From NCBI GenBank assembly GCA_009760855.2, contig WPIO01000056.1, positions 1,828,501-1,892,500 on the forward strand: a stretch of 64,000 bases of DNA, given 5' to 3'. The notes beneath the pieces were generated by a model, which made no database searches, had not been told where the DNA came from, and was given only the letters and a program-made list of their open reading frames with translations. Within the stretch, counting starts at the first letter, position 1. Each line of letters opens with the position of its first letter. This stretch comes from Cristatella mucedo. Its lineage: Eukaryota > Bryozoa > Phylactolaemata > Cristatellidae. Below are positions 45,201 through 56,099 of the stretch, piece by piece. A program made the translations under genes and the position numbers.

Positions 45201-48200
45201 TCAAGCTAGATAAAGTTAGGCAAGTTGCAACGACGACTGTAGTGGCAGTGGTGTTGGATGGGTCTGCTTCTGGCTGCTACTGCCACCGCTTACGAGTGCG
45301 CGCTGTCGGCGATCGAGGCAGCGATGCAGCATCAGCCACTTACACTGAGTTGAACAGGTAAGCTCGGCCTTGGCTTCCTTGGAAAGACTACAACATATAA
45401 TACAGCTCTCATGCTGTAAACGCCTGCCCACAGTGCCACTGCTACGAGGAGCATGTGAGGGGAGGCACCAAAGCAGCAAAGTCGACAGTACACAGACCAG
45501 CCAACATATCCATATATCAGGTGGGAGGGACAGATGAAGATTTCTGTCACCCTCTTATCGTGAGTACTCTGCCATAGTCAGGTGAATCAATGTAATAAGC
45601 TCACAGGATAGCCGGCGTCCACCCACTCAGCACCCTAGCAGACTTGTCTCTTGTTTTCCGAGAGCTTTGCTTACCTATACATAACTTGAGTGGATGCTCC
45701 TAACCAGGATCATATTACTTGCCTTCGCGAGTGCATTTTTTTGCGTACTTCTCTAACCCCGTCTCATCACTCTCCCCTACCCCCTCTCTCTCTCTCTCCT
45801 CCCTCCCTCTTGCATTCTCTAAACAATATGAACAATATGAACAATAAAATCTGCGCACAGCACCGAGAGAACTGAATCTCACTCACGGAAACTTTACATG
45901 CTTCTGCTCCTCTTGCTCGGCCAGCAGCAGCGCTAATCCATGCTTTCGAGCTGACCTTGTGCTTGTCACCCTAACCACGTTATTCTAGTTGCTTATTGAG
46001 CATGCTACCAGTAACCATTCGATCGTGCTACCTTTGCAGCAAATGTAGTGTGCCTAGAGAGAGACTTGAGTTCTCTGATGGCGCTTTATCAAATGTATTA
46101 TTATTATTATTAACTGACTGCCCAGTATATTCGCCTTCAGACGCGACTCCCTTCGGCACCCCGGCGTTCCCGAAGGCATCGAAGCCTGCACGAGGCAGAG
46201 CACCTCTCGCTAGATCGCTCTGCCTGCTGAGCTGAGAGGACAAAGAGCATTCATCGTGAACATCTGACTCAAGCCTTTGCCGTTTGCCAGCGTCCCTTTG
46301 TCTGCTCAGGGAGGCAGCCGAAGCAGCCACCGGTGGGCAGGGCAGCCAGGGTGGTGGCTTTCGGGGGGGGGGATCCAGGGTACTCGGTAGGCATCGGCCC
46401 ACTCCCTTTGTCTCGAAGCTGGCTCGATTGCCCAGCTTATCTCAAAGCGCGTCCCTCCGTTCTACAAATGCAATAGGCTAATTGCAGCTGCTTAGCCACC
46501 TACTAGGGTGGCAGTGATTCCTGATGCAGAAAGATTGCATATCGTCAAGTAGTGCCCATCGACTTTCGGGACATCGGAGAATAAGGCTGGCTAAAATCTA
46601 GTCCCATCAAATTACGGCAATCAATAATAGAAATGTGTAAGAACAATTCTGTTTCGAGGCGATACATTTCTATTTTACGAAGCTGAAGTAGCTGGTTCTT
46701 CGGGACATGCTCACCTTATGCCTTCGGTGGAATTGGTTGGTAAATCTTAGGCTGCAATATGAAAGCTTGCGTTACTAAAACTATGCGTAACTTAATTATT
46801 AAAAACATAATTATCTGATATGCGGAAACCAAAACCCCAAATATCATAATGTTAATAGGCAAGGACTCGGCGTTGCTAAGCGTAGAAAACTGATCACTTC
46901 CATCGGAGCCTTCCAACTTCCAGTCAGCATGTCCGTGTTCTCGCTCCGGTTCACTGACCTGGCTTGCCCTACTATGAAGACGCAGTGGCTGTTGATAAGT
47001 ATGTCCGAATTCCCATGTAAAATTTTAAATTGATATTGATAGGCCGCATAAGTATTTCATCTTGCAAATAACTTTGTACAATGCAGACAGCTCAGCGTAT
47101 GTGTTTGATTCATCTTGGCCGTGGTGATTGTAGCTAGTTCCAAGAGTACCACCGTGCACACACAAGCGTCTTTTCGCTGCTATTTCTTTTATTCCACAAG
47201 CTTACTCACGCACAGACACAGACACAAGACATATACCACACACAAACTAGCACGAGAAAGACGGATGAGTTTGTGAACGTGCAAAAAAGAGGCACGGAGG
47301 AGGAAGAGACAGACAGAGAGAGCTCGAGAACGAGTTTACAGATTCAGGAAACGAGTTCGGAAAAAAGATTTCGGAAACTACCAGTGTGTTGTTTCCCTTT
47401 ATCTATCAGTTTTAGGGCATCGTGCAAAAAATAGGATCAGTAACGCGTTTGTCTACTGTAGAATCAGTAACGTGTTTGTCTACTGTAGGATCAGTAACGT
47501 GTTTGTCTACTGTAGGATCAGTAACGTGTTTGTCTACTTGGATGGATTCAGAATGTATTCCTCGGAAGGCAGAAGCTGCCTTCATGCTTGTAAGTTTTGA
47601 AGGCACTACTTCATGCGCATTCACGTGAGTGCCTGACTGTCAAAGAGAGTAAGAGCTTGCTTCTACTATTAACCTTCTGGGAACTTGCAGTAGACATCAA
47701 TCAGAGTTAGCTTCTATGCTAGGAAACAAATTGAAAGGCTCCTTTGCGAATGACTTCAATTACTAAGGGCTATGGACTATGGAACGTTGACCAAAATAAT
47801 AGCACTGGCATTAGGCACAACACTTTACAGAACCGATTCAGCGTTCGACACCGCTCACCAGAATGCAATGGCTTCGATGCAACTTCGGGAGCACCGAGAC
47901 TCTAGTGCAGTGGGAGGAGAGGACACGTGGTCAGAGCTGATGAAAAACTGGCCAAGAAGAAAGCACGTTTAACGCAGTGAGAGAATATGCTTGCCAGCAG
48001 TGGACAGAACACGAAGGGAAGAAAAGTGCTCACTGTGCAAAAGTGCGATATAACCGAGTGGGCAAATCGCGAAAAAAAGTATTCAGTAAAAAGGACTCGG
48101 GAACACTTGGGAAGATGCAGATGGTGAGTGACTCATCAAGTCACAGCAGCACTAGACAGAACGAAAGCCTCCGACCGCCAAGCGACCTTGGACCGCCAAG

Positions 48201-49492
48201 CTGGGCACGTTCTCTTGTCTGTCTACAGTGACTTCTGCTGGATCCTCTTGGGCCTGGATCCTCTTCGGCGGGTAAGCTTTCGTTAAGCCCTGACGACGCC
48301 TCGCCGAATGCGGATTCAGCATCAGAGCTGCACATGCCAAGGAAATCAAAGTCATTTCAGGGACACCATAGTAGCAGAAGATCCTGCTACTCAAGGGAAA
48401 GTTCCTGGGGTCGTAGCCGTAGGGATAAGGTGCTTGCTCTTCACGACCCGGGCCGTGTGTTCCAGTACTGCTGTGGAGGATACTTTATTGACCATGGCAA
48501 GCTGTGGTGATAGCTGCTAAGGCTCTTCGGCAGCCATGTATATACGTGCATATAAAGTCGAGAGTCTGCCCATTCATGCACCTGGCCCAGCAGGCGAGAG
48601 CCTACATACCTAAATACAGCCAAGCTTGATTCGCTATTCTCTCTAGCTATAGCTGGAACGGTAATCAAAGCCGCTGAAGATTTGAGGTTTCAGGGACAAA
48701 TGCCAGGACCGTGCTTCGATCAAGGAGGCGTCATCGCTTTGCTCCGGAACTAGCATAGAGACATGCTCTGCATTTAGCATCAGACGGCATCTAGCAGACG
48801 TCTGGTAACGTCTTTGTGCTGCGGGATCTCTATAAATATTCAGCAGGTGTTCGGTGGTCGTTTTAAGCACTTAAGGCCCCAAATTGACTAATCGCCTGGA
48901 CAATATCGCTACTGACAAAAAAAAGCCTAGTTTCCTCGTTGATGGTATCGACAGTTGGTCACCTCACTTACGCTATTCGACATGGGTCCACGTGACGATC
49001 GCAAAACGGTAATCGAAATCGTAAATGTGATTATCGGAGGCAGGCTTTCGATTGTCATATCAGATGATCATATCAGATCTTCATATAATTGCATATCAGA
49101 TTTTCATATCAGATCAATCGAGCGCTTAGGTAGGAGGACGGCATAGGCCGCTTACACTGAAGATGTCTGTTGCCAAAGTAGAAGAAACTGATGCTGCATG
49201 GCACCACGTGAAGGAAATGCCAATTTTTATTAACACTTGTATGCTCAAGATACTGGTCCAACTACATCAAATGTAGCATGGGCTTCTTGAAGCTACAGAG
49301 AGCTTCTCAACGCATTGGCAGTGTGCCCCCACAGAACACTGTGCTGCAAGAAGGATATTCATTCGACACCTTTGGTAATCATCCAAAGAATCACTTGGAC
49401 TCACTTCATCTTCTGCAAGTTGTCGTGTCACAGGAAAGATGCATGAGCTGAAGAGCGGCCATTTTTAAAGCCACAAATTTGGCACCACTGAC

Positions 49493-49532
<40 letters not shown>

Positions 49533-50194
49533 TACTTGATAAAGTGCCCTCAGAGAACTTAATCTCTTTCTAGGCACTTTACATTTGCTGCAAAGGGAAA
49601 TGCAATTAAATGGAAGTAAAATCATGTTATACAAATTAATTATATTTTTTTTTATATTTATGCTTGAAAAACAAACAAAATGAATAACATGGTTAGGGGT
49701 GACATGCACAGGGTCAGCATGCAAATGTGGTTAGTGGCAGCATGCACAGTGTCAGCACGCATAAGCACGTGAAGGACGAATCACAGGGACCCACTAAATG
49801 CTGCCCTAAATAGGAGTTTCAAGTTCCTTTTAAATGTGGTCAGGTCAGGGGATGTTCTGACGCAGGTCGGGAGGGAGTTCCAGGCTTTGGGAGCATACGA
49901 ACTAAATGCACTGACCACGATGCTGGAGCCTTTGACCTCGAGGCTTTTACCACGATGCAGCTCTTTTTGACTTCTTAGATTAAAAATGACTTGCATTTTA
50001 ATGGTGGTTATTAAATGGAATATGAGGCGGTTCGTTTTATATATTTCAAACTTTGATTAGATAGAAGCACCCTAGTGTCTAATCAGTACTTCATCACCAA
50101 ACTACCAGCAATATCCTTCTTGATAGGGCTGGGCCGGAAATTTCGGGCCGGCTATCAGTGTCTTAAATGGCTGTTGGTGTCACTGGGCTCGCGT

Positions 50195-50237
<43 letters not shown>

Positions 50238-51060
50238 TCTTATCAGCTGCTGCCAGAAAGCTGGCTGCTGGCCTAGTAAGCTTCCGGAAGCAAGCCCACT
50301 ACTGGCCTGATAAGAGTTTTAGGCTCCCACCTCTACTCCCTCTATGAGTCACCATAATAATAATTCATCATCTCATCTCACCAATATTTGCCACACACTC
50401 CTCGGTCCTCGAGGGAGATGCACCAGCTGACCCGGTTCGATCAGGTGGCCCCAGGTCGGTCCAAGTTAGTGATAAGCCTACAAAGTGGCCAGCCAAGGGG
50501 TAGGTAGGAGTCGCTTCGGCTATCTCACCGGTCTTCTGACTCGGAGAGGAAGGAAAACAAACACGGGGGGGGGGGTTCCGGTCAGGACCACCACAAAGCC
50601 TGCAGATCTGAAAGCTTCTGCACCTGTGTGACTGAATTCGCCTGACCTTGATTCTTTCCACACTAAAACTCTGGTAATGCACCAACCCTTTCACCACTCC
50701 CATAGCAAGCGCTTGCTTAAGGGACCAGATGCAGAAATGGGATTATTTCATCAATTGCAGCTCAAATCTGTAACCAATCGAGTCGGCATCTGTTGCTCAG
50801 CTCAGCTAGGACGGCAGTCAAGAAAATTGCATCTTGACTTGTCTGTCCTCAGGGTCCTCTGGCCTCGACCAATGAGCCGAAAGTCGCTGACAGCTGAGGC
50901 TGAGATGCAAGGTCACCCCGAGATCGCCACTCACTCGCTTGGAGCACGCACTCACCTTCGATATGAGCTCGTTGTGGCTGGCCAGCTGAGCTCGGCAGTG
51001 GACGCAGCTGTACGTGCGCCGGCAGTCCGGCGGCAGATACGTCTGGAACGTCTTCACCAT
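39170..51060 (-). CDS. YPEL: Yippee-like protein, complete four-exon gene
   Basis: Four coding exons with GT/AG junctions join in frame to 115 residues plus stop: 50956-51060, 45344-45387, 43620-43728 and 39170-39259. The product is a small single-domain Yippee zinc protein. The hallmark C-X2-C-X52-C-X2-C-X4-GWKY is present: C19, C22, C75, C78, then GWKY at 83-86. Other family signatures are [44 protein letters not shown] and [18 protein letters not shown]. It matches the YPEL1-4 group, not YPEL5. The family is highly conserved in eukaryotes; YPEL1-4 proteins are reported at the centrosome and nucleolus, but their biochemistry is poorly defined. The start ATG has an in-frame TAG 18 bp upstream (51076-51078). 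Introns are about 5.6, 1.6 and 4.4 kb and full of repeats. The promoter probably lies in the CpG-rich DNA above 51.1 kb. Confidence 0.96.
39931..40428. repeat. 19-bp satellite with ordered variants
   Basis: Head-to-tail 19-bp units, about 23 copies, in YPEL intron 3. The leading unit AAGCCCCGTCGGTCGAAGC occurs about six times, then GTCAAAG (five), GTTAAAG (two), and a disturbed junction, then CATCGGTTTAAG (about nine). The last unit runs into the head of a SINE-A. Confidence 0.95.
40424..40565 (+). mobile_element. tRNA-derived SINE, family A
   Basis: AGTGGTTAAGGCGCTTGCCC, TGACCAAGGTCTGTCTGG, GGTCGTGGACTCGAGCCC, GTGAAGTGCCTGAATAGAGA, ending CATACAAATGAATTATATT. Directly adjoins the 19-bp satellite. 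In intron 3 of YPEL, opposite orientation. Confidence 0.88.
41034..41150 (+). mobile_element. SINE family A, diverged
   Basis: AGCTCAAGGTGCTCACCTAG head, then GCGAAGTGCCAGGACAGAGA, TTCACTTCTCTTATGGCGAT, GTACAAATGAATAATTTAT. The head is degraded, but the tail is clear. Confidence 0.65.
41165..42242 (-). mobile_element. L2/CR1-type LINE, different subfamily
   Basis: On the minus strand, 5' to 3': a decayed VDHN-type RT motif A region and a [15 protein letters not shown] block (GVPQGSVLGPLLF in intact elements), then [56 protein letters not shown]. It lacks the tail seen on the plus-strand L2 copies. Pseudogenised. In YPEL intron 3, same orientation as the gene. Confidence 0.82.
42245..42390 (-). 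mobile_element. SINE family B
   Basis: GGCTAGCAGATTTAACAGCC, GCTAGAAGAGCCTTGACGG, CAGTGGGCAATGAAGGAT, then GAGCCTGCAACCCAGGTCGTGA-type inverted head (B box diverged). In YPEL intron 3. Confidence 0.75.
42590..42735. repeat. Purine-rich GAG/GAC tract
   Basis: GAGGAGGAC, GACGACGAC and GAGGAGG words over about 145 bp. The + frame is a run of Asp/Glu that looks like an acidic protein but is low-complexity intron DNA of the opposite-strand YPEL gene. Confidence 0.8.
42900..43260 (-). mobile_element. LINE-B fragment
   Basis: GAACAGAAAGTGGGAAGCAC, GACTGGAAAGGATGTGC, TTGTGGAAGTGAGTTCC, CCTGCAGAGCAGAAGCCTCT parallel the minus-strand LINE-B at 7300-7480 and 27640-27820. In YPEL intron 3; the pentamer tail was not found. 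Confidence 0.7.
43620..43728 (-). CDS. YPEL: YPEL coding exon 3
   Basis: 109 bp. Completes the split Val codon, then [20 protein letters not shown], the second zinc CXXC (HCESC) and GWKY. The acceptor is TTGCAG and the donor GTAAGT. Confidence 0.96.
44032..44180. repeat. CTG/CAG compound array
   Basis: About 150 bp of CTG triplets broken regularly by CAG, giving many CTGCAG and CAGCTG palindromes, with two TAG variants. In YPEL intron 2. Open in several frames (poly-Ala, poly-Ser/Cys), but not coding. Confidence 0.95.
45344..45387 (-). CDS. YPEL: YPEL coding exon 2 (44-bp micro-exon)
   Basis: Only 44 bp: [14 protein letters not shown] plus the first two bases of a Val codon. The acceptor is TTGTAG and the donor is GTAAGT. 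Found by searching for the residues missing between exons 1 and 3; too short to show as a notable open frame. Confidence 0.95.
45950..46112 (+). mobile_element. L2 3' UTR and tail
   Basis: TGACCTTGTGCTTGTCACCC, TAACCACGTTATTCTAG, GCAGCAAATGTAGTGTGCCT, GAGTTCTCTGATGGCGC and (ATT)n. In YPEL intron 1. Confidence 0.85.
46113..47433. other. YPEL intron 1 sequence, unassigned
   Basis: No exon of another gene seen on either strand. Includes a short CACACA-rich stretch near 47150-47260. Confidence 0.45.
47434..47536. repeat. 27-bp tandem repeat, 4 copies
   Basis: Unit begins GGATCAGTAACG and contains TTTGTCTACTGTA. Three full copies and one partial, almost identical. Period 27 keeps frames open on both strands. 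In YPEL intron 1. Confidence 0.95.
47537..48399. other. YPEL intron 1 sequence, unassigned
   Basis: Open frames at 47772-47972 and 47977-48231 (+) have no recognisable domain. Nothing else seen. Confidence 0.4.
48400..48545 (+). mobile_element. SINE family B
   Basis: GGTCGTAGCCGTAGGGATAA, GGTGCTTGCTCTTCACGACC, GTGTTCCAGTACT (diverged B box), GCTGTGGTGATAGCTGCTAA, GGCTCTTCGGCAGCC. In YPEL intron 1. Confidence 0.72.
48546..49492. other. YPEL intron 1 sequence, unassigned
   Basis: CATATCAGAT recurs about four times in 49056-49125. Otherwise nothing recognised. Confidence 0.45.
49493..50010 (-). mobile_element. L2-type LINE 3' end, inverted
   Basis: (AAT)13 at the left, then GATAAAGTGCCCTCAGAGAA, CTTTCTAGGCACTTTACATT, the 3' UTR complement (GGTTAGGGGTGACATGCACA) and the end of the coding part, which on the minus strand reads [20 protein letters not shown] and [11 protein letters not shown]-rich patch (about 49640-49660) interrupts the 3' UTR. 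In YPEL intron 1, same orientation as the gene. Confidence 0.9.
50196..50233. repeat. (CA)n microsatellite
   Basis: About 19 CA units in YPEL intron 1. Confidence 0.95.
50956..51060 (-). CDS. YPEL: YPEL coding exon 1
   Basis: 35 codons from the ATG to ELISK, with the first zinc CXXC (SCVHC). The donor GTGAGT follows directly; it ends in phase 0. Confidence 0.96.
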
Positions 51061-51099
51061 GGTCTCGCCTCGATGCTAACCGTTCGCATCCGGCACCAC

Positions 51100-53960
51100 C
51101 CTCTCCACGGCGAGTGGGTTGGTGGCTGGCCGTAGATGGCAGCAGCAAGGAAGACCAATGGGCAGCAGCAGCAGTGGATACTCTGGTACTTCCGGTGGCC
51201 TTGGCCGAGAGCTCACTCGGCAGCCCACCAGCTGGCAGCCCTACGTCGGGGAAACAGCTCAAACTGCAATCTGCAACGACGCACCGATTGGATGACATTG
51301 CACCGATTGGCCGACGTTCCGAAGGCCACAAGCAATGGAGGCAACATTTGCCAGCACACGGGCCAAAATAAATGGCTTGGGCAAGCGACCTTGGACACAC
51401 GTGTCAGACGTGAGGACCGTCAGGGCTGGAAAGGCAGGCCGACCTTTTTTCTTTCTTTTTCGGCTCGAACTCTCTCGCTGACCACGACGGCTGCGAGACT
51501 GCGTGAGACTGTGCGAGACCGTGTGAGCGATTCAAGCCGAGCCCGGAGTGCTGCTAGCGACATCTGGCAGCTCGAAGCCAAGCAGACGGCTGCTGCATGC
51601 GTGATCAGCTCCTCGTTAGCAGCCGACGCACCGGCGGCTCTAGCTCAGCGACGACAGTACGCTTTCGCGTTAACTCAATTCGACTCGCCATACACGCCTG
51701 AGCGTGAGAGCCGAAGGGAGCCCGAGCCACTCAGTGAACCGGCGACTCCAGATAAACCAGATGGATTATGGCCGATGATCATTTTTCGCGATTGTGTGGT
51801 AGTTTATGGCCGAGGCTGTATAAAAAGCCAGCGCCCTTAGATAGGCTGGCAGTTGGTTCTAGACTCGGGGCAATTAGCATCGGAGCTGATTTGAGCTCTA
51901 GGCCACAGAGCTGCTGGTGTACGTCGCGGCCGCTGTTGAACGCCTGTAACCGTCCACCGCTGTCAAATTGACTTGCCTACATACACGACTTGATATGTTA
52001 AGGTTATGTTAATGTTAAGCCGTCTTCGTCGCAGCCGCATTCTTACTATTGCCGGCGTGCATGGTGCAGCACCTGCAAGTAACTAGCCTCGCTACAAGTT
52101 TCAGGCGTCGTCGGTATTCGTCCGCGTCGGATGAGACTAGCGCCGTTGCAGGCGCGACGTTTGCGGCCGCAGCCTAGTTCTTACGAGGAAGCCGCACACC
52201 ACGTTTGTAACAACAGCGCCGCACAGACCGCTCTCGCCTAGCTCACGAAAGGTCGGCTCGCGAGAGGTCGGCGGCGGGGGGGGGGGGGTGGCGGGGGAAG
52301 TTGGTGCTGGTGGCTTCTGCTCAGGCCCGTGGCACGGGCACGTCGGGACGGGAAACGATTTAAAACGAGAACCCGAATCCGCGACCAGCCAGAGGCGACG
52401 TCACGTCGCAACGAAAGGGGAGGGTGCGCGCGACGCGACGCGGAGCGGCGATGCGCCGGAACAGCGACCGACGCACCTAACGCGAAACGAACGTTTGAAC
52501 AGCTGACGCAGCTGCGATAGGCCCGCAGCCAACTGCGCCACCTCGCCCCTCGCTAGCTATCCCGCAGCCAGCCCTGGCCGCCGCCGCAGCCGTTAGTGGA
52601 AACCCGCGCCAAGCCTCCGGGTGTGCGGCGGCGGCGGCTCGACCGTCGCTGGCCGCAGAGCTCCACGGAAGCCGAAGGCAGCCGACGCGCGGTCTCCAGT
52701 CGCATGCAGCGGCCGGCGCCAGCCCAGCTTGAACCCGACGCGCGGGTTCGCGACCGCGGCGGGTGCGCGCGACGAGCGAACCGGGTCGCTGCTGCCCAGC
52801 GGAAGAGCGCAGTCAAACCTGCTTGCTTTACTTCTTTCCCTACAGCTAGACTTCCGCTTGCGGAGCGCAGTCGGGCCCGCGGGACGCAGCGAACAGCTGC
52901 GACGCGCCGCCACCACGCTGCCGCGAACCAAAACAATAACACGCCTCCGCCCGCGGGCGCGGAGCGCGCGAGGCGCGGTCGCTGCGACACCGAGCTAGCG
53001 ACGCTCACCTCTCGCCTCAAGTCGCGCTAACGACGTTCCTTGACGCGAGTCACAGCTTACAAGCTCTCAGCTATAGCGACGTCCTCAGCGCCAACGTGCG
53101 CAAAGCAGAGCGTCCAACGCCACAAAGCAGATATGGCCGACTGTTTACTTCGCGCAGCCAGGCACTATTGACGTCGATCACGTGACATTACGCACCGCCC
53201 AGGGGCGCCATTTCGATGGGCGTATGCATTGGTGGGAGGGGGGGGATATGTAAGGATTGGCTGCCCCTCTTGCTGCGTCGCTGTCCGCAGGCGCTGCCGC
53301 CGCGCCTGCCCGCAGTCGTCAGTATGCGACGAGAAGGGAAGCGCGCGCCGCGCAACTACCTGCTCGGCGCTCCCTGCTCGGCGCTACCTGCTCGGCGCTA
53401 GCGATGCTAGCGTTGCTGGATCGCAGTGGCGCTCTCATTTACCGCTAGGGAGAGTCCTGGCGCTCCCACAGCGGGCGGCCGGCGACGGCGGATGCTGGAG
53501 CAGCAGCCTGGTCCCGCTCGCCGAACGGCGTCGGTAAAGAGGCCTTTTTCGCGTAGCGAAAATGAGCGCTGCGGCGAAACGCCGACTTCGGCGCCGCGCA
53601 TCGGTCAGTCGCGGCAGCTGGGCGGCAGCCGGCGAACGTTTCCGCGGCTAGTTTTGCTGGAAGTGCGAAGCGCCGCGCGGCATCGCATTTTTCGGGGCTG
53701 AGCCAGGCGACGGCGGGCTGAGTGGCGGGCGCGGGACGACAAATCCAGCACAAATACAGACGCAGCCGTTAGACGCCGCCCGCGTAGCGGCGGCGTCTAA
53801 CGGCTGCTGCGCTCGCTCGAAGTTGTGGCGGCAAAGAGCGCTCGGCAAAGAGCACTCGGCAAAGCGTGGAGAGCACAAAGCCGAGCTGCCGATCGATGCC
53901 GCCGTGGGACGACCGGAGAATTGCGTAATGACACTCACCAGCCTCTCGGCAAGACGCTTG
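51100..53960. promoter_or_regulatory. CpG-rich region upstream of YPEL
   Basis: Dense CG dinucleotides, strongest from about 52190 to 53800, directly upstream of YPEL coding exon 1 on its strand. This is the likely promoter and 5' untranslated exon area for YPEL. Long open frames (for example 51136-51840 +) have no recognisable domain. No core element identified. Confidence 0.5.
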
Positions 53961-54595
<635 letters not shown>

Positions 54596-55087
54596 TGCGA
54601 TGCGATTCGCCTCACGGGCGCAGCCAGGAGGACGGATGTCGGGAGACGAGGGTGACGCTGGTGACGAGGCGCGAGGATCGCTCTTGGGAAGCGTGTTAAC
54701 CAACCGGCGAGAGCGACAGAGCAGCGACATTGAGCATCGACGCGCAAATACGCTCAAAGACGAAATTGAGTAGCGAACGGTGCGCACGCTGGCAGCGAAC
54801 GAGCTCGCAGCCAGCGTGGGGCGCTCGTACGGACTCACGCAGCGGACGTGCGGCATCGACCCAGTTGCCGAGCTGCGAGTGGGGGCTCTCGAAGGGAAAC
54901 AAAGAAACCGCCACCGCCGCATGCGTAGCGGGGTAAGGTGATAGAAAGCAGCAGGAAACCGAGAATTAATTAAATCTATTTTTACCTTTCCCGACGGTTT
55001 TCCGCCTGACCGCGGGGTGACCGTCTCGCGGCCTGCGGTGCTCTTTTTCTGGGGGGGCGGGGTAGAGAGGGTGGGATCAGCAACTTT
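54596..55087. other. CpG-containing spacer
   Basis: Between two GA-rich blocks; no exon recognised. Confidence 0.4.
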
Positions 55088-55224
55088 CAGGGGAGAGGGG
55101 GGGGAGAGAAAGAAGTGAGCGAGCGAGAGAGATAGGAGAGAAGAGATAGGAGAGCGAAAGAGAGGAAAGAGAGAGGGAGAAAGAGGAGAGAGAGAGAGCG
55201 GAGAGAGAGAGAGGGCGGAGAGAG

Positions 55225-55263
<39 letters not shown>
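55088..55263. repeat. (GA)n-rich block
   Basis: Impure GA/GAGG units ending in a clean GA run. Confidence 0.95.
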
Positions 55264-55266
<3 letters not shown>

Positions 55267-55860
55267 TATTGTATAGTGCACCAGTAATCTCTGCCCGCAG
55301 TCGACCGCCGAGCAGCTGCGCGTGATCGTTAACGAACTTTACGTTAATACATTTTTTTATTCGCCAGGTGCGGTGCTGCGATCGTGGGTGATAAAGCACG
55401 TGCATAAGCTGCCGGAGGCTGAGGGGGAGGAACGGCAGAACGGAGAAGAGCGAGTAGAGAGAGGGTATATGCTAGGATTTGTTTAAGCTGTAAATATATT
55501 TTATAGGTAGAGATTGGCCTGTAATTCCGTCCGAAACGCTGCGAAGGATGCGTATAAAACAAATACGACTTACAAAACTATGGGTGAGATGAACAGTTAA
55601 TCACTTTTAAAGAACTTACATGAAACGTGCAAGGATACCACAACGGCTAGCTGTGAGGGACGGACAAAGATAGGGCTACTTCGTGGAGGATTGCTGATAG
55701 TACCCAGCGAACGTGGAATCTTTTGAAAAGGCCGCGCCAGTCTTGTGACGGGCCTGCAGCTTAGTAAATAATTCTATATTTTTGTACATATTCATGCGCA
55801 CCCACGCGTGTGCTTATGCGTACAGCGTATCTATAGCGCGTGCATGTTCTCAGCTCAATT
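55264..55860. other. No recognised gene
   Basis: Ordinary composition; nothing recognised. Confidence 0.4.
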
Positions 55861-56035
55861 GGTGAGCCGTGATGGCGCACTAGGTAAGGCGGTTGCTTTT
55901 CATGACCTCGGTCCCGATGTCGTGGGTTCCATTCCTGCGGCGGGCGATCCTTGCGGTGGCGATAGCCTTAAAGGCTCTTCTATCGCTGTACAAAGGAGCC
56001 TGTTAAATCAGCTAGTATTTAATTTCATGTATACG
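55861..56035 (+). mobile_element. SINE family B, well preserved
   Basis: GGTGAGCCGTGATGGCGCAC, TAGGTAAGGCGGTTGC, GTCGTGGGTTCCATTCC, GGTGGCGATAGCCTTAAAGG, CTGTACAAAGGAGCCTG, TTAAATCAGCTAGTATTTAA. With 35293 it defines the SINE-B consensus in this window. Confidence 0.9.
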
Positions 56036-56099
56036 TGCATGCGTACGGACCTCGAATGGAGCTGGCAGACGAGATGACGATCGAACAAGTTGCGGCGGA

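Noticed and set aside
51136-51840. 234-codon ATG-initiated frame on + next to YPEL exon 1
   Set aside because: No recognisable domain, low-complexity composition in CpG-rich DNA, and other frames are open as well. Worth revisiting only if transcripts exist.
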